The notes beneath the pieces were generated by a model. That model was not told the DNA's origin and made no database searches. It was given only the letters and a program-made list of their open reading frames with translations. From positions 434,001 through 498,000 of the forward strand of contig JAMSLZ010000002.1 in the NCBI GenBank assembly GCA_026027325.1: a stretch of 64,000 nt of DNA. Direction: 5' to 3'. Of this stretch, positions 22,501-31,265 are shown piece after piece. This stretch comes from Actinomucor elegans. Lineage: Eukaryota; Mucoromycota; Mucoromycetes; Mucorales; Mucoraceae. The translations under genes were made by a program, and so were the position numbers. The stretch's first letter is position 1; the number at the start of each line of letters is the position of its first letter.

Positions 22501-25122
22501 TACTTCAAAGATTGCATTGGAAATCCATAGAGAAGCTTTTGCATGCTGAGATTCCCAATCGATACGTTGGCCGAGGATAGTCAATCTTGTGCTGTGTACT
22601 TGCAGTGCTTCTTCAAGCACATCAAGCTGACTACCCAGCTTTGCTAATCCCTCCTGTAAACCATTTACTTGCAGTGCCATGTGTGCATTGGTGTTATCAT
22701 GCGAATGATGTTGCTGTTTGATGGATTGTACGTTCTCTTGTAGCTTCTTGAACTCATTGTCTTTGATACCAAGCAGCTTAGTGACTTGACCATCGCGTTC
22801 TTTTTGTAATCTCGATAAATCATCAATATCCAAACCGCACTTCCCTGCAACAAAGAATTCATCCACCTTGGCCTTCTCCGTAGCCTTCAAACGTTCATCA
22901 ACCCAACCAGCCAAGCGACTCATTTCATCATGTAACTGCTTGGCACGCTTTTGCAATTGTAGAGCACGACGCATAGCGCTCAAGCTATGTTCCAAGGCTT
23001 CACCAAACAATACCAAAGTTGACTTTCTTGCGCCCATAACCATACGAATGGCTTCGTTGGCTTCATCATTGCCTTGTTGATCGGTTGGGTGTGTAGCCTC
23101 GGGATATGGTACGCGCAAGGTAGTTACCAAACGCACCGTGTTTTCTTGAAATAGCGATACCTTTTCACTAAACTCTGTTGTGTTTGCTTGTAGTAAGGAT
23201 TGCTCCGTAGCCTTTGTGATTTCTTGACGCAGTATTTCTCCTTCATGTTTCAAATGATCTGCTTTTTCCAAGAAATCCGTCACCACCAAGAATTGTTCTA
23301 CCACCTGTCTTGCAAAAGCTATACGATTTGTGAGTTCCTCAAATGCTTCTTCAATAGCCACTTGACGCGATTCCAAATGACTAGGCAACTCGACATGACA
23401 AGCATCGTCCATATCCTGATATAGGTTGACGGTAGTGGTAAATTGACCTTGATCAAACATGGATGTTTGCTTTTCAAACTGAATTAAAGTGTTGATGATA
23501 TCAGTTCTGACGCAATCTTCATCTGGTTTCCATCTTGCTTTTGTTTGCACAAACACCTTGACCTGTTCCAAAGTGGATCTAACCCAAGCCACGGTTTCTA
23601 GGTAATTTTGCTCCCAAGCCATCCTCAGTGTTAGCATCTGTAGTTCATAAGCATGGCGTCGGCATAGATGCATTAGTCGATCCAAGGTCATTAGCGTAGT
23701 AAAGGTGATTTCAATAGTGGTGGTATCTGCGGGACTCAGGTCTTTGTGATTATTGGAAGTGAGCGCTTTTACGTGGGCGCGTAAACGCGTCATGTCCTGA
23801 GCATCAAATGCCTGCACTTCCTGTTCCAACTTGTTATGAGCGTCATTCAAAGCGTCGATTTCTTCCTTGGTGTAATCATATTCAACATCATCCAATGCGC
23901 TAACTAAAGGTCTTGATTCCAGCAAATGAATACGCTGTTCAATCCAGCTTCGGATACGCTCCGCCTCCGCAAACCAAATACGCACTTCATCCACCCACGC
24001 TACAATCAACTGGTATTTATCCACCAAAGCCGTATATGTTTCATTTTCCTCTTGAATTTCCAACATATCCTTGTATTGAATAGCCATGGTATCGATCAGT
24101 TTACCGACTGTCATAGATCGAACTTCCAAATCATGAATACCCATATCCGTAGTCGTTGTTTTCAACATCTTGGCTTGAATAAACTCCAGTTCATTACGGA
24201 TATAAGCTGCTGTGGATGTAAATTCAGCTGACGTGTTGCGCTGAGCTTTTTGCATCTGCAGTTGGAGCGCAGTATAGGTAGCTTCTACCGCAGCACGTAA
24301 ACCTATAGGCTTATGACTTTCCTGCCACTGTTTACAAATAGGTAACGCCTGCTGCATTAGATCTTCCATAGATTCGGACGTGTTTCCTGACGATAGCTGC
24401 AATAATCGGTTTTTGAGCGGTACAGGTTCAGTTTCATCCAACAACATACGTGGTGAAGGTGATGATCGCTGAGAAATCGATGAGGTTGACACGGTAGAAG
24501 CGGTTTCTTGGCGCGTCAATTCTTGCGCTTGTTGAAATAATTTGGTCAAAGGTACAAGTACCGACTCTTGAAGCTGCTGTTCCTGCGCGTTATCATCGCT
24601 GGCGTTGGGAAGGGCTTGTCTTAGCTGACTAAACCAGCCTAGTAAGTCGTCTTTGGAGTCTTGAATGGGCGGTAAACCGAGCTTTTCTTTAAATACAGTC
24701 AACGTAGAGACAGGCTGTTGCAGTGCAAGCAGAAAGTCGGTCAAGATCTCGGGAAAGAAGCGATGGGCGAGACAAATCAAAGGTTTACCAAACCAATAAT
24801 CGACATGAGTGAAATCGCGCACACTGGATATAAGATGCAAGTCAATGTACAAGGTAAGTTGCTTTTGTAACCATGCCAGCACGGTGTTATTATCATAGGT
24901 GTTTGTCATGGTATAAGGTATAGGTGAAGGTGGTGATACAGTAGTAGGATTATCGACGTCTACTTTGCTATGATAAGTCTTTTTGGTTAAAGTAGCAGTA
25001 ATAGTCGTGGCTGTTAGCGTGGTTGTCCTAACCACTGTATTACTATTAGAGGGTAATGAAACGCGGGTATTACTGCCTTCTTCGTCCTGATCGCTATTAC
25101 TGACTTTTAATATAGAACTCAT
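16522..25122 (-). CDS. Giant spectraplakin-like protein: CH-like, spectrin-type coiled coils, GAS2 (GAR) domain
   Basis: A single uninterrupted 2866-codon frame. Residues about 79-150 resemble a degenerate calponin-homology domain (VRDFTHVDYWFGKPLICLAH, then RFFPEIL). Residues ~180-2500 are almost wholly alpha-helical with repeated hydrophobic, Trp- and Gln-rich heptads (AWLQ, EWVACQQG, WIEQRI types) as in spectrin repeats. Residues about 2604-2677 form a GAS2-related domain (IVNETPYRVKVKMV, then GRYWFGN, CRVLKSKMVMVRVGGGWTEL), a microtubule-binding module. The tail is basic, then Gln/Ser-rich. Animal spectraplakins link actin and microtubules in this way; actin binding by this CH-like region is uncertain. 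The lack of introns is unlike every large neighbour. Expected role: cytoplasmic microtubule-associated scaffold. Confidence 0.88.
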   Translation of the reverse strand: MSSILKVSNSDQDEEGSNTRVSLPSNSNTVVRTTTLTATTITATLTKKTYHSKVDVDNPTTVSPPSPIPYTMTNTYDNNTVLAWLQKQLTLYIDLHLISSVRDFTHVDYWFGKPLICLAHRFFPEILTDFLLALQQPVSTLTVFKEKLGLPPIQDSKDDLLGWFSQLRQALPNASDDNAQEQQLQESVLVPLTKLFQQAQELTRQETASTVSTSSISQRSSPSPRMLLDETEPVPLKNRLLQLSSGNTSESMEDLMQQALPICKQWQESHKPIGLRAAVEATYTALQLQMQKAQRNTSAEFTSTAAYIRNELEFIQAKMLKTTTTDMGIHDLEVRSMTVGKLIDTMAIQYKDMLEIQEENETYTALVDKYQLIVAWVDEVRIWFAEAERIRSWIEQRIHLLESRPLVSALDDVEYDYTKEEIDALNDAHNKLEQEVQAFDAQDMTRLRAHVKALTSNNHKDLSPADTTTIEITFTTLMTLDRLMHLCRRHAYELQMLTLRMAWEQNYLETVAWVRSTLEQVKVFVQTKARWKPDEDCVRTDIINTLIQFEKQTSMFDQGQFTTTVNLYQDMDDACHVELPSHLESRQVAIEEAFEELTNRIAFARQVVEQFLVVTDFLEKADHLKHEGEILRQEITKATEQSLLQANTTEFSEKVSLFQENTVRLVTTLRVPYPEATHPTDQQGNDEANEAIRMVMGARKSTLVLFGEALEHSLSAMRRALQLQKRAKQLHDEMSRLAGWVDERLKATEKAKVDEFFVAGKCGLDIDDLSRLQKERDGQVTKLLGIKDNEFKKLQENVQSIKQQHHSHDNTNAHMALQVNGLQEGLAKLGSQLDVLEEALQVHSTRLTILGQRIDWESQHAKASLWISNAIFEVWDFIARKAQWRIIEIDFEEESVKQILLDLQSKAQAFKQEQLEPVHNIFEALVQGFSKEKSPRKTLTFHINHPLSIESPALQLLLSQQDATTSVLTQVQRRQDTLDQSFDNLTDLIVFASEVLSQHIALIKFNDQACDLQSQGQQLVIGLENALTTVSNTTDEDAQAVEEFSQAVVQLWMQSGSQLPYPTCPEDARATRPSTNDDEISTEIATAVYKTYTDLQALAKLLQDLLQHLQIVTAYKLRLEQWCQETKITTSLVLEVMETVTTYSFDLVTGQVTYDQEPMTLEACQQHYRQLEEQMQTLSKTRIEPLKSQWTQLRDALVADNCDITVSFNEVTQEPLRHLEDAWQSLNQSTNVFAHRMRVCQDRAAWLTLWSTLWEKLESTHEGVLEWVNEKHLWLSRYEDDDGSESGVESLTLLVSQLSQLDTDYKKCMSEQSLPLSVAYDSLVESAQSLFDLKEEGGDGSLDHTEQQANLHKLASKIQDTLAAQHTELEDIQQRHNWQVSVDRLFQQCQQKESTTEAFIQSTARWSLSASSTPEGSQEQLSVLQQATSQLLQEIDALLSTELTHKSESIYRRRTELSFTRDRLQQHDAFAEEIMAQHCALDAYFAQLASVETLTETTQSKLLSDDSVDPTAVASYQQRVTDITKEAPNMYPVRHYRDHNPQSRKEDESHNATVAELIKARQARLVALGCTLEALQKSKERLSRRKATEASFEMEAGAIKGWIIEKRATFTQLQQIENLKEATEAVNALQASIDTYSISSLQGLQATYNQCVLIVQQQRGDDDGDSVEKSLEHMAQLHQEVEADWQSFVKDVRETQESMTQKLRRAEFLEVVQVFNGTCKDLQARVSDTALAEITEEVATQWENEVSALALDLKHCSRDNDVLKEEDLQSLLDKAVAQFDDLKAMIQVRAKEASHYRFKQQYFNGADALQAIMDAIQKSLLEVKQGSPHIMHGDDIKLDNALLTHITSTYASIAKDFDTEHQEKYDEQRSFYRFLQLNKVDHLEQVDQRQEQLEQQWKLLKSDIAQARQDAKMLAQWLALHEKLNEIKDEALSGIQERLNQFEDMKDTTMPSFLEQDAALLNLIRHRLLACLDITSTLTSEENLQAFQKRYDAVMLEVESVEALLDEKKVMALQHIEWVACQQGIDTLCETTQLEKQKLIEMQHKVETFKKDESESLDQVFRQVSTTLTISEAAQQALIQETDSEWLPRLNNLANKDTSELKQKIATAKEELSIVLQEAANTNDILRRVVGHNKSAADIQSWLMNCKQAIQNLNSGDNEDDAMELTALSLKLKDFEQVIESFMDLSKGLEDISHTLIDTTVKPVTNNISQLWEETQDEYKQAEIIVKKATRGITVARKMKHVMALIGDLREQVHSIQLFDYDAEIKPDDDEEVDDDKTEVELDISNMSIKDKNQILDSASETTATSTVLTSLLRQNEVEDLIKQLKSTADEIQPQIEQEMKELEIMMHEDVDTTFVHQHQELQASVVSLQDVLADKYSSLEKSLSIGRYLSIADDIDILQSGLEEALSQSSSSAPRHITQQQHQGRTDLQTKLIELDARFKYYEQNIIQKLTEAKQQSLLITGKGRIAVKAHIETMEQKWTWIKQQFKKRKIELSRTASSLDAENAMREARNRKSSLPTRKASSLLRDRASNLDINPHRLSPTSSLSGTPHRHRHISAGAMRLAPPQQLHQPSKSATQIKSMRPQATNSTSSVKKAPLNSYVADPANDLDIEIGRIVNETPYRVKVKMVPGEVGRYWFGNLNPKLAYCRVLKSKMVMVRVGGGWTELSQFLRDHALLEGDFIPRHRLHNNKKSNVIHEITEDQEPTSPSIQEGFIETHRVAGPTPKKSGSMVTGPTPKKSGSMVTGSPSHSASTQGAGYKEGDKFIAVDHQGNQLEVQMRRATQSHHFMSSSSNSSSSTTNSTTTSNSQQPQPQSQLSSQLQQQQPLQHVNDYTKRRIARRKEKKAVLNSTPSSQSSSSSQSVNNK
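16885..16956 (-). repeat. 36-bp tandem duplication in the tail of the spectraplakin-like gene
   Basis: Two adjacent 36-bp units (16885-16920 and 16921-16956) differ at a few positions and both encode GPTPKKSGSMVT. The unit is basic and rich in Ser/Thr with a TPKK site, so it could carry phosphorylation or microtubule-contact functions; that is inference. Confidence 0.8.
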
Positions 25123-26654
25123 ATTTAACAGGAACGAAGAAATGATAGATTGATCAAGACTTTAGAGTGTTTTAAGAATAGCAAAGAAGAGGAGAAAAAG
25201 GTCTGGTTCAATCATAAACGCAAACTGCTCAACTCACGAAAACAAGATTAAAAAAGGAGATTTAAAACTCTAAAGGGGACTGCATCAATAGCCATTTCCA
25301 TACGGCATCTTTGGGCCAAAGAAATAGGCTCGTTTGATTGGATAACTCATGAGGCTACGGCAGGCTGATTACAAGATGCAGTTACCTTTAAACGGCAATC
25401 TATCTTGTGTCAAAGATAGGAGAGATATACCTTTATGTTTATGTTTGCTTGGATAACATGACTGCGATATATAAAAAAGCGGCATCTTATTAAGTAAATT
25501 CATCAGCTCTATAGAATTAGATTGAGATTAGTGGCTTAAAATACTCATCATGGTGTACAGGCTTCGAGATTATGATTCACGTATCATCACAAAAAGGATG
25601 GATGTAGGCAACTTTATTCTCTTTTGAATGGTATTAGTTTTATAACAAAATAAAAGGAAACACAATGCGCCAGAGTGTAAAAAATGATATGAAATTGGAG
25701 CAGGGTACTGCCCAATCATGACAACATCGCATCACCAAAGTGAATCAGCCAGAAGAGCGTATTTTGTTTTATCTATTTCTCGGATATCAAGAGTTTGTCT
25801 TGGTTCATTAATGAGTTGCATTTAATTTTGTGATTTTGAGTACCTTGTGTTGGCCCAAACGTATTCCAATGAATTTGCCCGCCCACCGAACCAACAATAA
25901 CTTTGTGCCTAAATATCAATATCATGAGCCTAGAACACAGTGAACAAAAAGTAATATTTTATAAAATCAACATAGATTTAGATCATTCAATGGTCTTTTA
26001 AGTGACAATAAAAGAGCATAGGCTGCTCTAGGAAACAAAAAAACCATGCGTATTTGACACCCTCTAGCACTAGCCTATGTCAATACATAGTTATATGAGT
26101 TTATCAATTAGTTAAAGTATCCTTTATACTCTTTACGTTCCCAAAATCAAAGAACTATCTTCAAATGTTGGCGTTTTAGATGATTTCAACAATCGTAGTC
26201 CAATGCACCATGGCGTAACACACCTTTATTTCTGCTGGCCAATGATCTCGCGGCCAGAAGTAACCAGCAGCAAGCTCACCAGCAGCAGGTATCAGCATCG
26301 TTTGTCACGTTTTTTTTTATATCACCCAGAAAAATACAAACAAATATTAGGATTATACATTTGCACGTGATAAATATAACTCTATAAAATACGTTTGACG
26401 CCGCCAAAAAAAAAAAAAAAAAAAAAAAAAGCAGTATTGTATAGCACACTGAGGTTTTGTCACCTTTCATTGTCGTCGGCGATTGAACGATAGCTCATCA
26501 ATAAAGCACAGGAAAAAAAACATCATGTCCTTGAATCATTTTTGTGATGCTTTAAAACTGCAGATATATAGCTATGTTTTAATCAATTGTGCGCATAATC
26601 GTTCTGTACATTTGTTGGTGCAGAAAGCATTTGCTATCTTCTTTAATTAATCGA

Positions 26655-26770
26655 GTTATCATTGAATAAGGAAGGACTAAAATTTTAATCATAACTCGAG
26701 CAATTTATGCTCCATTAAAATTTTTAATAAATATGCGTGGCTATCCCTTTTTATGTTCATCTTTTATTAT
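26655..26770. repeat. Dispersed AT-rich repeat, copy A
   Basis: Shares a block of about 75 bp with copy B at 28335-28415: TTTTAATCATA, then GAGCAATTTAT, a T-rich stretch, TTAATAAATATG and GTGG, ending near TATG.TCA. Identity by eye is about 80%. Function unknown; it may be part of an old transposon. Confidence 0.5.
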
Positions 26771-27145
26771 TAATACACAATACAGTGTTGCTGGCATAAT
26801 TGGCGCTATATTTTACTCATAAATTATTTCTTTGCTTTTGGGATAAACTATCGCATAATAAGCAAAGAATAATTCACACAATAAATGATATATATAAGAA
26901 TAGAAAATTAATCACTAGCGAACAAATAATAGCATGATAGCAACTTGCATTGAATTTAATGAAATCAAGAGAGATGAATAGTAAATGGAGGGAAAAAAAA
27001 AGTTAGTGTATACTGGTAAATAGTGGATATTGAGTTTGCCAAGTCTCCTCGTTTTTCTAATGTCATATATTAGTGTTGTCAAGTGATAACCAGACAGGAG
27101 CTTTTATTGATTTCTTGAACATATATGTTATTCGCCTTGATGATG

Positions 27146-27345
27146 TTAATTTGATCCTTTTCTATCCTTTTCGGCAGGTATATCAACATGAATGGCAGCA
27201 TCACGTTTGAACCTTGTAAGATCATTAGGATTCAAACGAAGAGAATATACAATCGCAATTATGTTTAGACAAGCAGTCAAATAGTGATTTAATAGACAAT
27301 AGACACCTCTAACAAATGAGCAATGAATTAGTGTTCGACGAATGA
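27146..27345 (-). other. Coding-like open stretch without an ATG (possible terminal exon)
   Basis: The minus-strand frame is open for 66 codons from just after a TAA at 27347-27349 to TAA at 27146-27148. It reads RRTLIHCSFVRGVYCLLNHY, a hydrophobic segment, then NPNDLTRFKRDAAIHVDIPA and a charged end. The composition looks like a membrane protein tail rather than random AT-rich sequence. Its junction upstream is unclear: the sequence before it ends AATAAG. A second open frame without ATG (about 27507 to 27328) lies just upstream. It may be the last exon of an unrecognised gene or a relic. Confidence 0.3.
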
Positions 27346-27564
27346 CTTATTCATAGTTTTTATTTGTACATCTATTGCCAAAAATGAAATAAATCCTTTA
27401 CATAATAAGCCATGTCGGATAACTCGTTGAAAGTTTGCTTGAAGCGTATACACCTGAGACCCGTTCTTCTCAAGCAGCTTGTGAGATATGATGCCTCTTA
27501 TAGGTTCTTGATATCAGTCATTAGGAGCAGATCAGATATCTATCATCAAGACAGGATTTGCACC

Positions 27565-27648
27565 TAAATGATCTTGTAGATTGTTTTTAATAGAATTTTA
27601 ATTAGTAGGACAGCAGCAAAAAGAACAAGAAAAACACCAACACGAGCC
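27565..27648 (-). other. Possible 28-aa hydrophobic mini-ORF
   Basis: ATG at 27648 opens a 27-28 codon frame reading MARVGVFLVLFAAVLLIKIL followed by a short basic end and TAG. It looks like a signal anchor or single transmembrane helix. It could be the first exon of a longer gene with the coding-like stretch at 27146-27345, but no splice path that keeps frame was found. Confidence 0.25.
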
Positions 27649-27941
27649 ATAGGTTGATTATTTAAAATGCACGAGAGATGCGCTCGATCAAGAAGCTGAA
27701 AGAGCAAAAAAAAAATTCTATACTTGATAGTATGATTGGGAAATATGGTACATTATAAGCTAGAAAAACCAGTTAGAAAGGGCAATTAACTCTAAATTGA
27801 ATAAAATATAACCAAGTTGTAATTTACTTTACTTATTTTCATTATACAGTTCTACCCTAGTGTTAAACGCGTCAAATGCACTAAATGTGTTGACTACTGA
27901 AACCATCACCTTTCAACATATCGAAAGGGTATCCATCGTTG

Positions 27942-28067
27942 TTATCTATCGGCGACCGATGGGTAATGATCCGATAGCAATTCGTCGCCATTCGACAATT
28001 GGATGAAATCTCCGTTAAAGTACTCATTATCATCAAACGACTGACAGCTTTGCGAGGTAATCAACAT
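27942..28067 (-). other. Possible 41-aa ORF or gene relic
   Basis: ATG 28067 to TAA 27942 encodes 41 residues, with SFDDNEYFNGDFIQLSNGDE and LLSDHYPSVADR. Immediately downstream another frame continues NNDGYPFDMLKGDGFSSQHI before a stop. The acidic, Gly/Asn/Asp-rich composition in both frames suggests one original coding region broken by a frameshift. The family is unknown. Confidence 0.3.
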
Positions 28068-28223
28068 TCAAACTTTGAAGCGAGCATGTATCTAGACGAT
28101 ACTGTGCGATATTAAGATACAAACACTACATATATTCAAGATTTCAGCTCATCTAACCTGGCATTCAATAATTATACAATATTTAATAAATCTCAAGCTG
28201 TGCAATATAGAGATCTTGGTCTT

Positions 28224-28248
<25 letters not shown>
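28224..28248. repeat. TA dinucleotide microsatellite
   Basis: About 12 uninterrupted TA units within an AT-rich spacer. Confidence 0.9.
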
Positions 28249-28255
<7 letters not shown>

Positions 28256-28334
28256 CAAACTACACATTCAGCATGATCGAATTATTATAGTCCCTTTTGT
28301 AGTAGAAATCATTTTATATTTCAAAGTCTAGCTG

Positions 28335-28475
28335 ATTTTAATCATAGCCTGAGCAATTTATATTCTATAAAATTCTTAATAAATATGTGTGGATATTCCT
28401 TTCTATGCTCAACCATCGTTATCAATAGTAGATTATATATGTCTTACACATGCTGTCTATATGCTCCAAAGCCTT
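28335..28475. repeat. Dispersed AT-rich repeat, copy B
   Basis: Matches copy A near 26690-26765 in its first half. Its second half (TCTATGCT, then a spacer, then ACACATGCTGTCTATATG.TC) resembles 41085-41140, where TCTATGCT is followed by ACACGTTGTCTGTATGTTC. This copy therefore bridges the two others. Confidence 0.5.
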
Positions 28476-29037
28476 GACTTTTCATTGTTTAATGTTGCAT
28501 CTAATTACTAGTACATGTTTAAACATTTGTTTAGTTGATGTAGTTGAGCAATGGAATTGCACATTACTTGTATAGATTTAAAGATTGATTTCTCGATCAG
28601 CCTCGCTTCAACATCTAAAAAAAAACGTTCCATACTCGAAATAAGCTGTAGTATATATTATAATTCTTCTTTAACTGAGAGCAATTCAAATTTTCAATCA
28701 TCATTAATGAACTGAAATTGAAATCAATTTCGTATAAACTCCATGCAATGATCTATAGATCTCCAACGATCATAATTCAAAGTCGCATCTGACAGGTGTT
28801 CCATACTCATAATGATTTATTAGCTATGCTATGTCTATTTCACAGTAATACCATGAACATACTACTATGTAGAGGGGAGAACACTGTTCCACATCCTCCA
28901 CTGCTTCTAAATCTCTCAACGGATATCGAACAAAAGGTCAAAATCATCATGAAACTAGACATATTTATATGAACCCCAATTCAAAAAAAAGGACTTTTTT
29001 ATTGAGTTAAGTTTTCCAAAGGTTTTAAACATTAAAT

Positions 29038-29852
29038 TTAGAACTTGGAGAAAGACTTGGCGGCACTCTTGGCCTTGGAGACCTTGACGACGTTGAAACG
29101 GACAGTCTTGGAGAGGGGACGACATTGACCAATGGTAACGAGATCTCCACTAAAAAATAACATAAAATTAGTAAAAAAGATTGGAATCAAAGGCTTGGTG
29201 GAGCCGCTACCTCACCAACTACCTCATCCGTCAAAAGTTTTTTTTTCATAAAAGAATAAAACAAACCAACGCTTTGCGCTTCTTTTTTAGAAACAGCAAA
29301 AATAGAGAGAACCCTTTGGGGTGGAATCTAACCACCATGTTTCCCGAAAAGAAAACGCAAATCGTTCGAGTGTCTTTCTTTTTTGCATTTTCATTCAACG
29401 AACAAAATAGTAGCGAAATTGTATAATAAAAAAAAGTGTACTTACGCTTCAATGGCAGCGTTATCGAAAGCAGGGGAAACGTGAGCAGAGATGTTCTTGT
29501 GACGCTTTTCGTAACGGTTGTACTTGGGGACGTAGTGAAGGTAATCACGACGGACAACGAGGGTACGCTTCATCTTGGTGGAGGTGACGATACCAGTAAG
29601 AATACGACCTTGGATGTTGACCTCACCGACGAAAGGACACTTCTTATCAATGTAGGTACCGGTCTTGGCTTCCTTGGGGGTCTTGAAACCGTAACCGACT
29701 TCCTTGAACCAACGTTGGTTACGCTTCTTGGAGTCCTTGGAGTTTTGGAAAATACCAGCTTGCTTTTGGAAAGCCTTCTCGGTCTATTCAACTAATGTTA
29801 GTCTTCATGGTATACAATCCGATATAATATATATACATACTTGGTGTTCCAT
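29038..29852 (-). CDS. RPS11: 40S ribosomal protein S11 (uS17)
   Basis: Exons 29852..29841, 29783..29446 and 29149..29038 give 153 residues. Exon 1 is only 12 nt (MEHQ). The sequence has the eukaryotic S11 pattern: TEKAFQKQ at the start, [36 protein letters not shown], then [17 protein letters not shown] and [20 protein letters not shown] with a basic C-terminus. The protein binds 18S rRNA in the small cytosolic subunit. The second intron is 296 nt, several times longer than its neighbours, a common feature of ribosomal protein genes with intronic regulation or intron-encoded RNA, though no clear snoRNA boxes were seen. Confidence 0.97.
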
Positions 29853-30124
29853 TTTTAGTGAATAAGAATTAGAGAGGGAACAAGAAGGTCGCAAGGCAAT
29901 GCTTGGTTTTTATTCTCATTTCGCGATCTGTAAAAAAAATTTTTAAGCGAGTCACAAAAAAAACAATTGGATGGCTAAAATCAAAGCCACTGAACTGCTT
30001 CATTACTACTACCTGTCATAATAATAATAATAAAAAAAAAAAAAACCTAGTGTATTGCAGTACATGAGGGCTTATAAAGATATAAACGGGTTTTATACAT
30101 ATTTTTAAATACTATAGTCAAAAT

Positions 30125-31099
30125 CTAAGCTTTTGTGCCTTTCTTTTTATTATTTTTTAGCTTGTATTTCCTTCGTTTAAAATCTATCAATTGAAGCAAA
30201 CGATCTCTGTATTTAGGACTACTCAGTTCATCCCTTTTATTGGCTACATGTATTTTTTGAACCACCTCTATCGCTTTATCAAAGCGTTGTACACTGCACA
30301 GGGTCGTGACTATCACACTTACTGTGGCATAATCAATCTCTAGTCCATCGCCCTTTTCAATGTCATCCAAACATGACATAAGCTGCTTAAAATCTCTTCG
30401 CCTTGAGGCATCCTTCATCAATATACCATAAGTCACCATAGTAGGTTTACTATATAGCTTCATATCTTCAAACAATGCATGCGCTTGCTGCACCTGGTTC
30501 ACCTGCAACAAGGTCCTAATCAATGTATTGTACAATGGGGTATTGGCGTGTTGAGAAAATTGCTGTAGCTCACTACAGAGCCTTCGAATCGCTTCCAAAT
30601 CTGTCGGATAAGTGGTTTTAGCCACTAAATTGATAAGCATGGTATACATGTAGATCATGGCGCGCGCGTTGCGTCGAGACAGCTTGTGATGGCGGTAATG
30701 TTCCACCAGGGTATCGTGGATGGCGTTCAACCCCAAAAGGTTTTTGGAAATGTATAGGCTACGTATCAGTAAGTGCAAGGCTTCGCGGCTAGGCACGCCA
30801 CCGTCTCGTACGAGCTTGAGATAGACGCCCAATGCCTCTAAAGAGCGGCGTTGCGTGGATAGCTTTTTGATAGCAATAGAAGGTTCAGCAGGTCGCACTT
30901 TGATGTATTGACATTCGTATTTTTTGTTGATGTGAGTGTTTTGTACAAGTGACATGGTTGAAAACATGATGCGTGGAGTTAATTGAAATCGTCCACATCC
31001 TAAACAGGCTGTTAATGATTTACTACGTTGCAGTAATGGCGTTGGAGGTTGTGGTAAAATGCTGGATATAAATTGGTTCAGAATGCGAACATGCCGCAT
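30125..31099 (-). CDS. Pentatricopeptide-repeat protein, probably mitochondrial
   Basis: Single exon of 324 residues; the ATG at 31099 is the first methionine of the frame (reading MRHVRILNQF), with a basic, Ser-rich N-terminus poor in acidic residues that fits a mitochondrial presequence. PPR-type helical pairs appear from about residue 125: TPLYNTLIRTLLQVNQVQQA, HALFEDM, TMVTYGILMKDASRRRDFKQ, DYATVSVIVTTLCSVQRFDK. The C-terminus is strongly basic (RRKYKLKNNKKK). PPR proteins bind organellar RNA in a sequence-specific way. The target cannot be read from the sequence; only four or five repeats are clear. Confidence 0.8.
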   Translation of the reverse strand: MRHVRILNQFISSILPQPPTPLLQRSKSLTACLGCGRFQLTPRIMFSTMSLVQNTHINKKYECQYIKVRPAEPSIAIKKLSTQRRSLEALGVYLKLVRDGGVPSREALHLLIRSLYISKNLLGLNAIHDTLVEHYRHHKLSRRNARAMIYMYTMLINLVAKTTYPTDLEAIRRLCSELQQFSQHANTPLYNTLIRTLLQVNQVQQAHALFEDMKLYSKPTMVTYGILMKDASRRRDFKQLMSCLDDIEKGDGLEIDYATVSVIVTTLCSVQRFDKAIEVVQKIHVANKRDELSSPKYRDRLLQLIDFKRRKYKLKNNKKKGTKA

Positions 31100-31231
31100 A
31101 GTCAATATTTGCTTACAAAAAGGGGTAAAGTGAAAAAATAAGTGCTTCTTTACCCGAGAAAAGGATCCTTGCCTTTGCGACCTAAATAATCAAAGTCACT
31201 GTGCGCAATGCCAAATTTCCTCAAGTAGTAG

Positions 31232-31265
<34 letters not shown>

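Larger units (their letters stand above)
25123..29037. other. Gene-poor region, 3.9 kb, with repeats and short coding-like fragments
   Basis: AT-rich, with a 25-nt A run at 26406-26430, a TA microsatellite at 28224-28248 and two copies of a dispersed AT-rich repeat (about 26650 and 28330). Short coding-like stretches lie on the minus strand between 27146 and 28067, listed separately. No RNA gene was seen. Confidence 0.6.

Noticed and set aside
29246..29795. Open frames of 103 and 119 codons over RPS11
   Set aside because: Shadows of the ribosomal protein exon or the long intron.
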